Source: Salvia splendens (taxonomy: Eukaryota > Streptophyta > Magnoliopsida > Lamiales > Lamiaceae). From it: 64,000 bases of DNA. The notes under the pieces are model-generated. The model saw nothing but the letters and a program-made list of their open reading frames with translations. It was not told where the DNA came from and did not search any database. The stretch is taken from positions 6,722,062-6,786,061 of the forward strand of contig NC_056051.1 in assembly GCF_004379255.2 (NCBI RefSeq), read 5' to 3'. Position 1 is the first letter of the stretch. The number at the start of each line of letters is the position of its first letter. Shown piece by piece: positions 1-9,711 of the stretch. The translations under genes and the position numbers were made by a program.

Positions 1-474
1 ATTTCAGGATGCTACTACCTCTGTGACAATGGATATCCCAACGCCGAAGGTTTCTTGACGCCCTACAAATCAGTCAGTTACCATCTTAAGGAATGGGGGG
101 TCGGAAGGCAAGCACCCCAGAATCCGGCTGAGCTGTTTAACCTTAGGCATTCTAAGGCGAGGAACGTCATCGAAAGATCATTCGCGGTGCTAAAAATGAG
201 ATGGGGTATCCTCAGATCAGCAAGCTTTTATCCGGTAGATGTTCAAACCGGGCTGATAATCGCATGCTTCCTGCTTCATAATTACATACGAAGTCAAATG
301 GTGGTTGATCCCGTTGAGGCTGAGTTGGTAAACGAGGCTGATTTAGATGACGATATTGATAATGAACCTCCTTTATGTGCTGATAATACCAGTTCCGTGG
401 AACCAACGACAATATGGAATAAAAAAAGGGATGATCTTGCATGTGAAATGTGGGCCGACAGAAATCATGGATGA
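1..474 (+). CDS. HARBI1-like PIF/Harbinger nuclease, C-terminal part (5' end outside window)
   Basis: The reading frame is open from base 1, so the gene begins left of the window. The visible part starts with YYLCDNGYPNAEGFLTPYK, followed by a YHLKEW block and then NLRHSKARNVIERSFAVLKM. These are the C-terminal blocks of the DDE_Tnp_4 nuclease fold found in PIF/Harbinger transposases and HARBI1. The protein would cut and rejoin transposon ends in the nucleus together with a Myb/SANT-like partner. The last catalytic acidic residue of this family lies in the ARNVIERSF block, and that glutamate is present. The tail is acidic, ending in a short basic stretch. No internal stop or frameshift is seen. 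With the ORF1 gene at 3757-4887 and the terminal repeat at 12719-12739 it appears to belong to one element. It could instead be a domesticated HARBI1-like gene; only the missing left side could show this. Confidence 0.85.
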   Translation: MSGCYYLCDNGYPNAEGFLTPYKSVSYHLKEWGVGRQAPQNPAELFNLRHSKARNVIERSFAVLKMRWGILRSASFYPVDVQTGLIIACFLLHNYIRSQMVVDPVEAELVNEADLDDDIDNEPPLCADNTSSVEPTTIWNKKRDDLACEMWADRNHG

Positions 475-972
475 TTTCTCGTCCCGTTGTGCAAATGGTT
501 CCTCATTCATGCTGATTTTTTCAGTTTGTATTACAGATACATTCTTCTATTAATTGCTCGTTATGTTGCTTGTATTCCACACAATTTTGTATTGTTTTTT
601 CCTAAGGACATTTTTTCACATAAGGAAGTCATCAAATTCTCGTTATGTTGCGTTGCTTAATATTAGTACTACCCGTTGGAGTCTTGCATTGAACTGTGAA
701 TTGCACTATCCTTTATGAAGCAGGTTACATCTTGTAGTAGTCCGCAAAATATACTATTATAACAACCATAATATCCATTATTATGAATATGATATTTGAA
801 GCAAAACAATCACAAACATAATCAACTACAATAGCTACCTAACATCCAATATAATAACTACCTGAGCAAGAAAACTTGGCGATATATAATCGCCTACAAC
901 AAGCTAAATCGCACGTTGCACAAAACAGAGTTCTACTACATACGTACTGCAGTTCCAAATCATTCCCAACAC
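475..972. other. non-coding stretch between nuclease and B3 gene
   Basis: AT-rich sequence with no frame resembling a protein. It probably holds the 3' untranslated regions of the two convergent genes on either side. Nothing else is recognised. Confidence 0.5.
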
Positions 973-1906
973 TTATTCCCGATCAAACCACACATAAAAC
1001 TGGACCTCATTCCGATCAATGAGTTTGAAGTGGCAGCGAGTACCAACCACGATGTTGTTAGCCTCTTTGAATCGTCTCCAACCGCGTTTCACCCAAATGT
1101 TTGTGTCACTGTGGTCGATAACGATGAACCAAGAGTCTCCGTTCATGTTGAAGTAAACCGGGTATTGCAGAGAATTCATCCGAATGTGGCGGCGCCAAAA
1201 GGCCATCGGAATCTCCAAAGATCGAGAGATGTTCGACCTGTCCATGGTTACAGTGAAAGTTGGGCAACCATCATCCAAAACCCCGGGATCCGGCGCATAA
1301 TCGTCCTCTTCCGATGAGTCGCCCCCCTCCGTGTCTGATGGCACATAGTCGTCCGACGTATTGACGTCCGGGGAATCACTGTGGTCGGAGCCGCCGTATT
1401 CGTCTTCTTCTCATATTTTAATGTATCACAACAAAGTAAAGTCAGTGACAACAATATAGGTTAAGCGAGATCTTCGTAAACGCACCTTGTAAATCACTCA
1501 ATCGAGGACATCCCGTCCTGGGGTTATACCGCTTCACATGAAATATGCCCGCGTCGACCATAGTGAATGTAAGCACGTCATCGTGAATAATGTTGTTAGC
1601 GAGCCGAAACTCCGACCAGCCAGTGTGAAAATGGCAACCACTCGCAATGTTTAACAGCCTCACCTGCCAGCTCTGTCCACTAGGCATGACGAGACGACAG
1701 TCGAAAGGTAGTTGCGCTGCATGAAGAGCCACAAATTCGGGTGGAATGCGCTACACAGATATAAGAGACAACTACTTAATTTTTGGTCTAACCAACGACG
1801 ACATAAATTTCTGAACAGAACATAAGTTTGAAAAATATACCAACTCAGTCAAGCAGTGCTCTATAGAGATCTTCTTCATGAACGAAGGAAGTCTGAAGTA
1901 ATCCAT
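973..1906 (-). CDS. two-domain B3 (REM-like) DNA-binding protein, three exons
   Basis: I assembled three exons on the minus strand: 1906-1841, 1750-1486 and 1409-973. Both introns (1840-1751 and 1485-1410) have GT-AG ends and keep frame, giving about 255 residues. The start was taken at MDYFRLPSF because a B3 domain begins there; an in-frame ATG at 1972 is an alternative. Residues about 3-105 form one B3 domain (FRLPSFMKKI, then SWQVRLL, then GWSEFRLANNI). Residues about 111-158 are an acidic linker rich in Asp, Ser and Glu. Residues about 160-255 form a second B3 domain (FTVTMDRSNISRSLEIP, then WFIVIDH, then GWRRFKEANNI). The B3 fold is plant-specific and binds the DNA major groove; two-domain proteins of this layout resemble the REM subfamily. 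It is transcribed divergently from the Myb/SANT gene at 2427. It sits between the Harbinger nuclease and ORF1, which makes it a candidate cargo gene. The target is unknown. Confidence 0.8.
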
Positions 1907-2426
1907 GGATGTAGGGAATGTATGCTGATATTCGGATGGCTTTTGACGAGATTGAAGTAGTGTATTTAACACCCCTCAACCGCGCATGTGACTGTTTACT
2001 GTTATTGGATTTGATTAGCCACTACACTGCCCCAAAGCTGCCATCTTCTTATACAATACAAGGCTCCGTAGCTTTTGGTTATATCCATGCATTGACTGCA
2101 ATGGTAAACCCCTCACGCCATAGCTAGTACATTTGCAGAGGGTGCAGACGGTATTGAATGAGTTTGGGGCGGTTGCTTTGGAAGTATATGCATTACACTT
2201 GCTTATACTAGATTTATTACAAGTGGGGCACATTAAAATCTTCATACCTGCCTCCATATCTTCTCTACAAACTAAGCTAGGCAAGCTATAATTTATTTAT
2301 TGCTCAACCATAAATCATAAACACTTGTCGAATGTAAATGGTATTGATAATGGTTGTGTAAAACGTATAAGAACCAGCCTCTACAACATTATATCATCCA
2401 TTGAAAAGCCTAAAACACTATACACA
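1907..2426. promoter_or_regulatory. divergent intergenic region between B3 and Myb/SANT genes
   Basis: This 520-base interval separates the start codons of two genes that run in opposite directions, so it must hold both promoters. It is AT-rich. I see no sharply defined TATA element whose position I would defend, so the call rests on gene arrangement only. Confidence 0.4.
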
Positions 2427-3120
2427 ATGAACTTCATAATTCCTCCACAAGCAGTGTTCTTCTACAAGGGTAAGTGGACGCCAGAGATGGATGCCATGCT
2501 TCTTTCAATGCTAATCACGTTGAGGCGCGGACGTGAATGGGAAGATGGCAATGTGCCTGAAGATGTACTCCGCAATGTCCGTGATGTGATTATGCATCCG
2601 TTTGGAATGGATCTTACAACGGACGACATAGCAGGTCGTATTAAATTGTTGAAGGCTAGGTACATAAGTTTCAAAAAATTGGTGAAGACAAACGGTGTCC
2701 AGTGGAATCCTCAACACAGGATCGTTGTTGCCTCGGATTCGACGTGGAATTTTATATTCAAGGTTGGTCTTACTACATAATTATAACATTATTTCTGAAC
2801 TTGAGCGAATTTATTGAAACCGTAACTATATCTTCTTTCGTAATCTTGCATGGCAGCGGGATGCTTCGGCCGCGACATATTTTTATCGGGACGAACCAGA
2901 TTTCAGCCTTCTTGCGAGCTTCTTTGGCCCATTCGACGTCAAGGTAGAATTCCCTCAAGAGGTAATAACAATTTCAGACAATAGTGCGGAGGTCATAGTG
3001 CTTTCTGATTCCGACGTCCCAGACGCACCAAATCGGGTTCAGCCAATTTATTCACCCTCCGACTCCGATGAAGTCACATCCCCGATGTCGGCACCATCGT
3101 GGCGGCATTTGCCGAAGTGA
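2427..3120 (+). CDS. Myb/SANT-like DNA-binding protein, two exons
   Basis: Exon 1 is 2427-2762 and exon 2 is 2857-3120. The intron 2763-2856 begins GTTGGT, ends GGCAG and keeps phase 0, giving 199 residues. The first ATG before the conserved block (MNFIIPPQ) was used. Residues about 14-112 match the Myb/SANT-like domain of plant transposon ORF1 proteins: GKWTPEMDAMLL, then DIAGRIKLLKARYISFKKL, then SDSTWNFIFK. Exon 2 continues with the usual Ala-Ala-x-Tyr and DEPDF blocks and ends in an acidic Ser/Asp-rich tail. Such proteins bind transposon ends or host DNA and help bring the HARBI1-type nuclease to the nucleus. A second member of the same broad family is encoded at 3757-4887, so this copy is either an extra ORF1 or a recruited relative. 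It is intact as read. Confidence 0.75.
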
Positions 3121-3756
3121 TGTTACATTGCACCCTTAATGCCATTCGATATACGAAGTTTTTGTTTTCACCCACGATGCAGAGCATGGTTGTAAGATTT
3201 AATGGGTCATTAAAATATAATATAAAGACAATCCTTGAACGGATGTCGAATGTTTGATGATTATGTTCGATATTGCGTTTATGTCTCCGGTAAGCATTTA
3301 TGTGGAACTTGGATGTTTGCGTTCATAACAAAATTTATAGTCTAATATTACAAATATGAAAATCAAAGAGCCGTTTTGCCACAAGGAATCGTAGAGTAAA
3401 AATCATGTTCCATACAAAAGCAGATGCTGAATGGTTGTTGCCAAATGAATAGAAATCCAGATACACAAGAGGTTCAACATTACTATTAGCAAAAGATAAC
3501 AACCAACTTCTACACCACAAAATACTAAACAACAGCAACCATAACGTCGGTCAGAGCAGCTTTACAACATGTTGTCGGTTTCCAAGAGATCGAACACAAA
3601 CGCTGCACGGGCAGTTACAGGCAAACCCCGAAACAGGTCAAGAAGCTCGGTTTCTTTAACAAGCTTCTTACAAACATAGAACTGTAGTTTAAGAGATAAA
3701 CCTGGAATACCTTTCAATTGCTCATATACCTCAGCCCTCTTGTTGCTTAGATCGAA
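3121..3756. other. non-coding stretch between convergent Myb/SANT-like genes
   Basis: AT-rich, with no convincing frame. It probably contains the 3' ends of the two convergent transcripts. Nothing else is recognised. Confidence 0.5.
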
Positions 3757-4887
3757 CTAGTAGCCTATCCTCTTGGAAATTTCTTTCAAACGCTCATTTG
3801 TGTGGGTGTGAATCTGTCCCATGAGAGTTAGCACGCCATCCATCTTGTCTTCGACTTTTCGCTTCTTGACAATCTTATTGGTAACCTTGAGGCCTGCCCC
3901 GGATGCAGAGCCAGAGCAAGCCCCCACCGCGGGTGCTGGACACACCCCGGCCCCTGCTCCTGGCCCGACATCAACACTAGCAGCAGATCCAGGTACTCCA
4001 CCCTCGGTGACAGATTGGCTGTCATCGATCATCTCTGGAAGGATCCCGTCCGGGATTGGCTCATCAGGAAATAGCTCTGCAAAGGTCATGTGGGGGGATA
4101 TGACATCATCGACTGGAGTTGCATTTGTATTCCCGTATATTGTGCCCACAGCAGCAGCAACGTCTACACCACGTTCACCATCGGCACGGTCCTGACCAAA
4201 AACCTCCTTCCAGTCTTCATATTGAGGCCACGATTTGTTCCTCATGTACTTGGCATGTCGATCTTTCTGGATACAAACGATCACATCACACATATCAAAA
4301 GTTATGGAGTCCATTATCAAGTGGATATAATCTGTTCCAGATCGAATGCACGCATGAAAAATACCGTTTACAAAAATTACATCCAATTTCACAGTACATA
4401 CCTTGCAAAATAGAGCCCACTGCTCATCATCGCATTCAATTCGGTATGTACCATCCGAATTGAAGCCAATGCCGCTGTGGTTAAGCATCATCTTGAGTGA
4501 TCCATAATTCCTCTTCCAAGTGGTTATTTTCGAGTATATGTGGGGGTGTGGCATGGTATCGGTATTTGGAAATTCACTCTTTATCGCCTCCCTCGCGCGA
4601 ACGAGGTACCCAGAGCGAAACCCGTTGTCGGATTTCCATCCGTTAGCTGCCAAATCTTTCGGTGTTGCCATTAGGATCTCCTCCTCACAAACCGACCATA
4701 TGCGTCTCGACCTATCAGCTTTTGAGTTCCTGTTCGGATACAAATCGTTACTACCTATTGCGGGAATGCACTAATCAACTGACTATCTAATTTAATTGTA
4801 TGCATAGTAAGAGCTACATAAAACAAATACATTATTACCATCTGGACTACCATTGTTGTCGATACCGTCATTGAGCGGAGAGGCCAT
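3757..4887 (-). CDS. PIF/Harbinger ORF1, Myb/SANT-like transposition protein, three exons
   Basis: Three exons on the minus strand: 4887-4839 (starting MASPLNDGIDNN), 4754-4402 and 4266-3757. The introns 4838-4755 (GTAATA to AATAG) and 4401-4267 (GTATGT to ATCCAG) both keep frame, giving about 303 residues. The second intron is 135 bases and has no stop, so a simple reading frame runs through it. The start was chosen because no in-frame ATG precedes the conserved block in exon 2, whereas the upstream exon supplies one in phase. The N-terminal half carries the ORF1 signature: ANGWKSDNGFRSGYL, a KITTWKRNYGSL block, DDEQWALFCK, then KDRHAKYMRNKSWPQYEDW. A Gly/Ala/Pro linker follows, then a basic KKRKVEDK segment that could be a nuclear localisation signal and a C-terminal helix. 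Family members bind transposon ends and pair with the nuclease. It is intact and ends convergently with the gene at 2427. Confidence 0.85.
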
Positions 4888-4892
4888 ACCAA

Positions 4893-5120
4893 TAAATCTG
4901 CACAACTGCAGGTATTACAAGGCAATATAATTTAGGACGACACCAATACCGCCTAAATCAAATCGACACAACTGCAGGTATAACAAGGCAAAATAATTTA
5001 GGCCGACACCAATACCAATCAGATCTACACAACTGCAGGTATTACACGGTAAAATTTATGCTTAATCTGTCATTGAATCCGTGAGGTAAACCGACACAAA
5101 TACCGACTGAATCATACAGA
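4893..5120. repeat. subterminal tandem repeats of the Harbinger element
   Basis: Three imperfect copies of a 61-66 base unit begin with CACAACTGCAGGTAT at 4901, 4967 and 5028. Each continues into AACAAGGC, AATTTAGG and CGACACCAATACC blocks, and partial units follow. Short subterminal repeats are often where transposon DNA-binding proteins dock. Their place between ORF1 and the right end of the element fits that role, which is inferred. Confidence 0.6.
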
Positions 5121-5463
5121 ATTTAGGCCATGGGAAACTTAATTTCATATAGTCAAACCAATCGGCTTATATCATACATTCTATAAAATGATGTTGAAAG
5201 GAATACACACCTGAAGTCTGGAAATCTTCGGGTAGAGAAGAGGGGATTTCGCAGAAGGTTTTGGGCGCCTGAAATCTTCAGCTTAATGAAGGAATAACAA
5301 TGACTGGCGCGGGAAATACATTTTGGGCGCCTGATTGAATTCGATATACAGATGATTTAGGGTTCAAGGGCGAAATTGGAAATGTAAAAGGTTTTGGAGG
5401 ACAAAATAGGCAAATATGCCTGTTATCATAATTTCTCGAATGACAAATCAAAAACAAGATAAC

Positions 5464-6913
5464 TGACACACTTAGATTTTACATGGTTTTAGAGGGTGGT
5501 TTGGTATGAATTTGATCATATTTCGTCTATTATTAGGCGTGTTTATATCTACTTCTCTATTATGTTGGTATGTTGACCATTTTGTTAAGAATGTGTAGAA
5601 AAAAGGTGCAAAATAGGAGGATGTGCAGCAGTCTTGGTTTGAGACAATTTTACTGGAGATTTTGAAGTCCAATCAACCCTCAATGCAAATCATTCTCTTC
5701 GTCTTCGAAAGAGCTTCGCGTGGGTATCTTAAACGCCTCAATTGGAGCCCCGTAGAAGAAGTTATGGCCGTTTTACGAACACTGCGCTATCCAGAAAATC
5801 ACCCGGCCGGGTGGAATTATTACCCTGTAAATTCACCCGGCCGGGTGTCGCAAATTGAGCAGAAACTGGTCGAAAATCATCACCCGGTCGGGTGAATTTT
5901 ACCCTTTATAATTCCACCCGGCCGGGTACGTTATTTTGGCGTATTTTTATGCCAAAAAAGCGATTTTTGATGGGGATTAAGAGGAGAAGAAGCCTAGGGT
6001 TCGTTCTATTCCACACCTACCGCCCCTACACACACAAATACCCTCAAGAACACTTTGGAGAGAGAGAGATTTGAAGATTGAAGAGTCCACATCGAAAGAT
6101 TGAAGCTTCACTCCATAGATCGATCTTACAGGAGTATTTAGTATCTTTATTTTATATTTTTGATGGATTACTTTGTGTTGAACATGGCTTCCTTTATGAA
6201 CATGAGTAGCTAAACTTTTCTTGTAGAATTCTTGGTGATGATGCACTAATGTCATAGTTTTTATCCGATTGATTTTGCTCTTGCCTTGCTCTTGTAGTTA
6301 TTTGATTGTTCTTGAGTTTATTCCTTTCAATTGCTTGATCACCACTTGATTGTGTAGGATTAATTAGATTAATCGGGAGATGAAATAATTAATCCGGAAA
6401 TAAGAATAATTCACACCTTAATACAATATAACTCGGGAGAGTTGAGGTTTTGAGTGAGGTCATTGACCTAATCGAGCTTTTGGGAGTTAGGAGTTTAGGA
6501 TTAGAAGGGGACTTCGATCCTAGCACCTAATCTACAGGTTTTTCACCTCGGGAGGGGGTTTAATCTATAATTGTGGTCGGCTTAGTAACTCTAGAGACAC
6601 CAAAAGGTAAGGCAAATCGATTGGATAAGAGCTTAGAATTGTGCATCGGATCCTTGAGTTCTGCAATTTTCTCCATATTATATTTTCTCACCGTGTCTCC
6701 GTGTTCTTAGTTATTATTTGCTTATTATATGCTTTTATTAGTTGTTAGAACAAACCAAACGCTTCTTGATTGTCTAGATAGTAGTTAATCTTTATTCGTG
6801 GTAGTTAAGTTGATACGAAATTGTCTCTGTGGGATACGATACTCTTGCTTACTAATTGCTACACTAGCCCCGTACACTTGCGGGTATCACTTGTGTAAAA
6901 ATAAGTTGAGTCA
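5464..6913 (+). repeat. 5' LTR of gypsy element 1
   Basis: A 1450-base LTR, nearly identical to 11161-12608. It contains four copies of a GC-rich palindrome (5800-5813, 5834-5847, 5881-5894 and 5915-5928). The short frames within it are not coding. Confidence 0.93.
5800..5928. repeat. cluster of four CACCCGGCCGGGTG palindromes in the LTR
   Basis: Three copies are perfect or one base off at 5800-5813, 5834-5847 and 5881-5894; the fourth ends in A at 5915-5928. Adjacent copies are joined by AATT-flanked spacers, so neighbouring palindromes also form two larger inverted repeats. The set recurs at 11497-11625 in the 3' LTR. A related set occurs at 56586-56713 in element 3. Function unknown. Confidence 0.85.
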
Positions 6914-6919
6914 AGTTTT

Positions 6920-6937
6920 TGGCGCCGTTGCCGGGGA
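6920..6937 (+). promoter_or_regulatory. primer binding site, tRNA-Asp type
   Basis: TGGCGCCGTTGCCGGGGA lies six bases after the LTR. It is an 18-base complement to the 3' end of plant tRNA-Asp including the CCA tail, from general knowledge of that tRNA. It would prime minus-strand cDNA synthesis. Confidence 0.85.
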
Positions 6938-7062
6938 CAATTGTGTGTCATTATAGCTTAATATCGTGATAATAATTGAGATTACTAGTCTAGATTTTAC
7001 TTGCTTTATTTTTACTTTTTATTTTGAGTGCTCTAATAGATGTGTTTCCTTGTTCAGGTTGT

Positions 7063-8427
7063 ATGCACACGCGTTCTAAAGGTCCACCTTTAGAGCCTAT
7101 CGATCCCGAGATCGAAGCAACCAACAGAAGGAGGAACGCACAGAGAAGGTTAAACCAAAGGAATCGGGTTTCTTCACCCGCTCATAGGCGACTACCTTCT
7201 CCTATTCAGAGAACTCCATCACCCACTCCATCTCCACCTCCATCACCTATCCAGTACGAGCCTCATTCCCCAATTCTAATGGATAACGGGGAGGAGAACA
7301 ACAATGAGGATCCTGTCATTCGTGCACTCCGTCTGCAGTTGGCTGATATGCAGAGGCAATTGGATGAGCAGAACGTGAGGCCAGTGCCCGTACAGAATCA
7401 GTTTGCCTACAGACAGGTCACTAATCCCCCTGTCAACAATGCGGGGATAGCGGCCAACAGTTTCGAATTGAGGCTGGGGTTGATAGACAGGGCAGAAGCA
7501 AATGCATTTGGTGGGACAGGCTCAGAAGATGCCAACAAGCACCTCACCAAGTTTATACAGATCAGCAATACAGTGAAGGCGAACGGGGTCACAGATGAGC
7601 AAGTTCGCCTCAGATTATTCCCATTCTCTTTGAAGGATGATGCAAAGGACTGGTATGACAGCATGGGTCCTAACTCTGTGCCCACATGGGATGCAATGGT
7701 GGAGCTGTTCTTGGAGAAATACTATCCACCTAGCGAGGCACTCAAACGCCAAGCTGAGGTCATTCAATACAAGATGCACCCTCAGGAGAATATCATTGAG
7801 GCGTGGAAAAGGTTCAAGCAGCTGATGAGAAGATGCCCCAATCACGGGCTAACTCCGGGACAACAGATCTTAACCTTCTACAGGGGAGGCACGCTGGAAG
7901 CAATGCGTGAACTAAACATGAGCGCCGGAGGATCTCTCTTGAAATTGGGGGAAGCAGAAGCACTTGAAGTGATTGAGAGGGTGGCTTCAAATGATGATGG
8001 ATGGAGAAACGACAGAGGCAGATCTTATAGGGTGGCATCCACCTCCGATAATGATAGGATGGATGCAATATCCAAGCAGCTGGAATTCATAACTGACAAG
8101 CTTGGGTATATGGGAACGAGTCAGGTTGGGACTGAGATGCAACAAGGAGTCGAAGATGTGAACTACGTTCATCAAGGTGGCAACAACAGAAATTTCAACA
8201 ATTACCGCCCCAACCAAGGAGGAGGCAATTACAACCACTATGGGAACAAGGTGCATCCCAACTTGTCCTACGGGAACCCGAATAATGCCCTGCAACCACC
8301 ACCCGGATTCCAGGTATCAGATGGCCAAATCAAAGAACCGAAGAATGATGAGTTAAAAGATGTGTTAATGGCTTTTATGAAACAAACGGGAGAGTGCATG
8401 AAAGACTCCAACAAAAGGCTAGTGTAG
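7063..8427 (+). CDS. Gag polyprotein of element 1
   Basis: The start was placed at the ATG giving MHTRSKGPPLEP, because elements 2 and 3 in this window begin their Gag with the same M-x-T-x-SKG motif; upstream codons are also open. A Pro/Ser-rich N-terminal part is followed by the Retrotrans_gag domain: HLTKFIQISNTVKANGVT, LRLFPFSLKDDAKDWYDS, FLEKYYPPSEALKRQAEV, and RRCPNHGLTPGQQI. A Gly/Asn-rich region with HPNLSYGNPNNALQPPPGF comes next. No CCHC zinc knuckle is seen, as in Athila-type Gags. Gag forms the cytoplasmic particle that packages element RNA. A TAG codon at 8425-8427 interrupts the frame, which continues open to 9711; it could be a CAG-to-TAG mutation or a read-through site. Confidence 0.88.
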   Translation: MHTRSKGPPLEPIDPEIEATNRRRNAQRRLNQRNRVSSPAHRRLPSPIQRTPSPTPSPPPSPIQYEPHSPILMDNGEENNNEDPVIRALRLQLADMQRQLDEQNVRPVPVQNQFAYRQVTNPPVNNAGIAANSFELRLGLIDRAEANAFGGTGSEDANKHLTKFIQISNTVKANGVTDEQVRLRLFPFSLKDDAKDWYDSMGPNSVPTWDAMVELFLEKYYPPSEALKRQAEVIQYKMHPQENIIEAWKRFKQLMRRCPNHGLTPGQQILTFYRGGTLEAMRELNMSAGGSLLKLGEAEALEVIERVASNDDGWRNDRGRSYRVASTSDNDRMDAISKQLEFITDKLGYMGTSQVGTEMQQGVEDVNYVHQGGNNRNFNNYRPNQGGGNYNHYGNKVHPNLSYGNPNNALQPPPGFQVSDGQIKEPKNDELKDVLMAFMKQTGECMKDSNKRLV

Positions 8428-9711
8428 GTTGAAGCTAATGTGAATGACTTGAATATTCACATGAAGAGCATCGATAACCAGATAAGCCAGATTTCACAGG
8501 CTGTGGGTATTCAGCATCAACCAGGACAATTTCCTTCGCAAACAGTTGTAAATCCTAAAGACTGTAAGGATTGCAAGGCCATTAATCTGAGAAGTGGAAA
8601 GAGTTATGAAGGCCCAACCATGCCTGCAGAGAAGGAGAAAATCTCTCAAGATGAGACAGTGGAAGAAGAAGAACCAGTGGAAGAGGTGTCACCTCCCAAG
8701 GCAAGCACCGTGATACCTGCACCCCCTGCTGAGGTTAAGATTCCATTTCCACAGCGTGTGCAGAAGAAGAAACTAGATGATGACTTCTCTCGATTTCTTG
8801 ACATATTTAGAAAAGTGAACATCAACATCTCATTGGTAGAGGCGTTACAACAAATGCCTACATATGCAAATTTTCTAAAAGATGTGCTCTCCAAGAAGAA
8901 GAAGTGGACTGACTATGAGACGGTGAACATATCTGAAAACTGTAGTGCCATAATTCAGAAAAAGCTACCGGCCAAGCTTAAAGATCCTGGGAGTTTCAAC
9001 ATCTCATGCGTCATTGGAAATGACAGACAGACAAAGGCACTTTGTGATCTGGGGGCGAGCATAAATTTGATGCCATTATCGTTTTTCAGAAAGATGAAGA
9101 TCGGCACTCTCAAGCCGACAACAATCACGCTACAAATGGCAGATAGAACCATCACCTATCCTAAAGGAATTGTTGAGGACGTTCTTGTGATGGTACACGA
9201 CTTCATATTTCCCGTCGATTTTGTAGTGTTGGATATGGAAGAAGACGTGAATGTACCGCTTATCCTTGGGCGCCCATTCCTTGCAACGGGAAAATCATTG
9301 ATAGATGTAGCAAAGGGAGAGGTCACTCTTCATATGGGCAACAAACGTCACATCATATCTATCTACAATGCTATGAAGAGTCGTGAGGAAGAAAAACTTG
9401 TTATGAAGAAGGAGTGCAAAGCTGTGCACGTTTTAGAGGTCCAAAAGGCACAAGAAATTGAGTCCACATATGGGGATTTTTCTTTACCGCAATGGATGTT
9501 TGGTTCATGTGGTGGATCAATTTTTAAAGAAGAGACTACATCAAATCCTAAAGTGAAGGTGAAGAAAACAAAAGCTGAAAATTCACCCAAAGTGGAAGCC
9601 AAAATTTCTGATGGAGCTCTGAAAAATACTTGGTGGAAGAAGAGATTGGCTAGATCATATGCTTCCAATATTGACAGAAAGTCTAACACCACCAGTTATG
9701 GCGTGACATGA
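8428..9711 (+). CDS. Gag C-terminus and retropepsin-like protease of element 1 (after in-frame stop)
   Basis: Same frame as Gag, directly after TAG. It opens with a coiled-coil-like stretch (NIHMKSIDNQISQISQAV), then LRSGKSYEGP, an acidic linker, and FLDIFRKVNINISLVEALQQ. The aspartic protease domain follows, with DLGASINLMPLSFF at about 9046, LQMADRTITYPKGIVEDV, and the ILGRPFLATG flap and end block. The catalytic triplet is Asp-Leu-Gly where many retropepsins have DTG or DSG; this variant is common in plant gypsy elements. The frame ends at 9711 with no reverse transcriptase after it. The protease would mature Gag. Confidence 0.85.
   Translation, partial: VEANVNDLNIHMKSIDNQISQISQAVGIQHQPGQFPSQTVVNPKDCKDCKAINLRSGKSYEGPTMPAEKEKISQDETVEEEEPVEEVSPPKASTVIPAPPAEVKIPFPQRVQKKKLDDDFSRFLDIFRKVNINISLVEALQQMPTYANFLKDVLSKKKKWTDYETVNISENCSAIIQKKLPAKLKDPGSFNISCVIGNDRQTKALCDLGASINLMPLSFFRKMKIGTLKPTTITLQMADRTITYPKGIVEDVLVMVHDFIFPVDFVVLDMEEDVNVPLILGRPFLATGKSLIDVAKGEVTLHMGNKRHIISIYNAMKSREEEKLVMKKECKAVHVLEVQKAQEIESTYGDFSLPQWMFGSCGGSIFKEETTSNPKVKVKKTKAENSPKVEAKISDGALKNTWWKKRLARSYASNIDRKSNTTSYGVT

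Noticed and set aside
2015..2284. Cysteine-rich 89-residue frame on the minus strand that might suggest a zinc-binding peptide
   Set aside because: It lies in the divergent promoter region, has no family resemblance and no paired Cys/His spacing that fits a known finger.
3821..4195. 124-residue plus-strand frame
   Set aside because: It is the antisense shadow of the Gly/Ala/Pro linker of Harbinger ORF1.
5623..5895. 90-residue frame that recurs at 11314-11592 and so looks conserved
   Set aside because: Both copies lie in the LTR pair, so the repetition is structural. It has indel-free drift but no protein likeness.
6920..6937. tRNA-Asp-like sequence
   Set aside because: Only the 3' acceptor complement is present; it is a primer binding site, not a tRNA gene.
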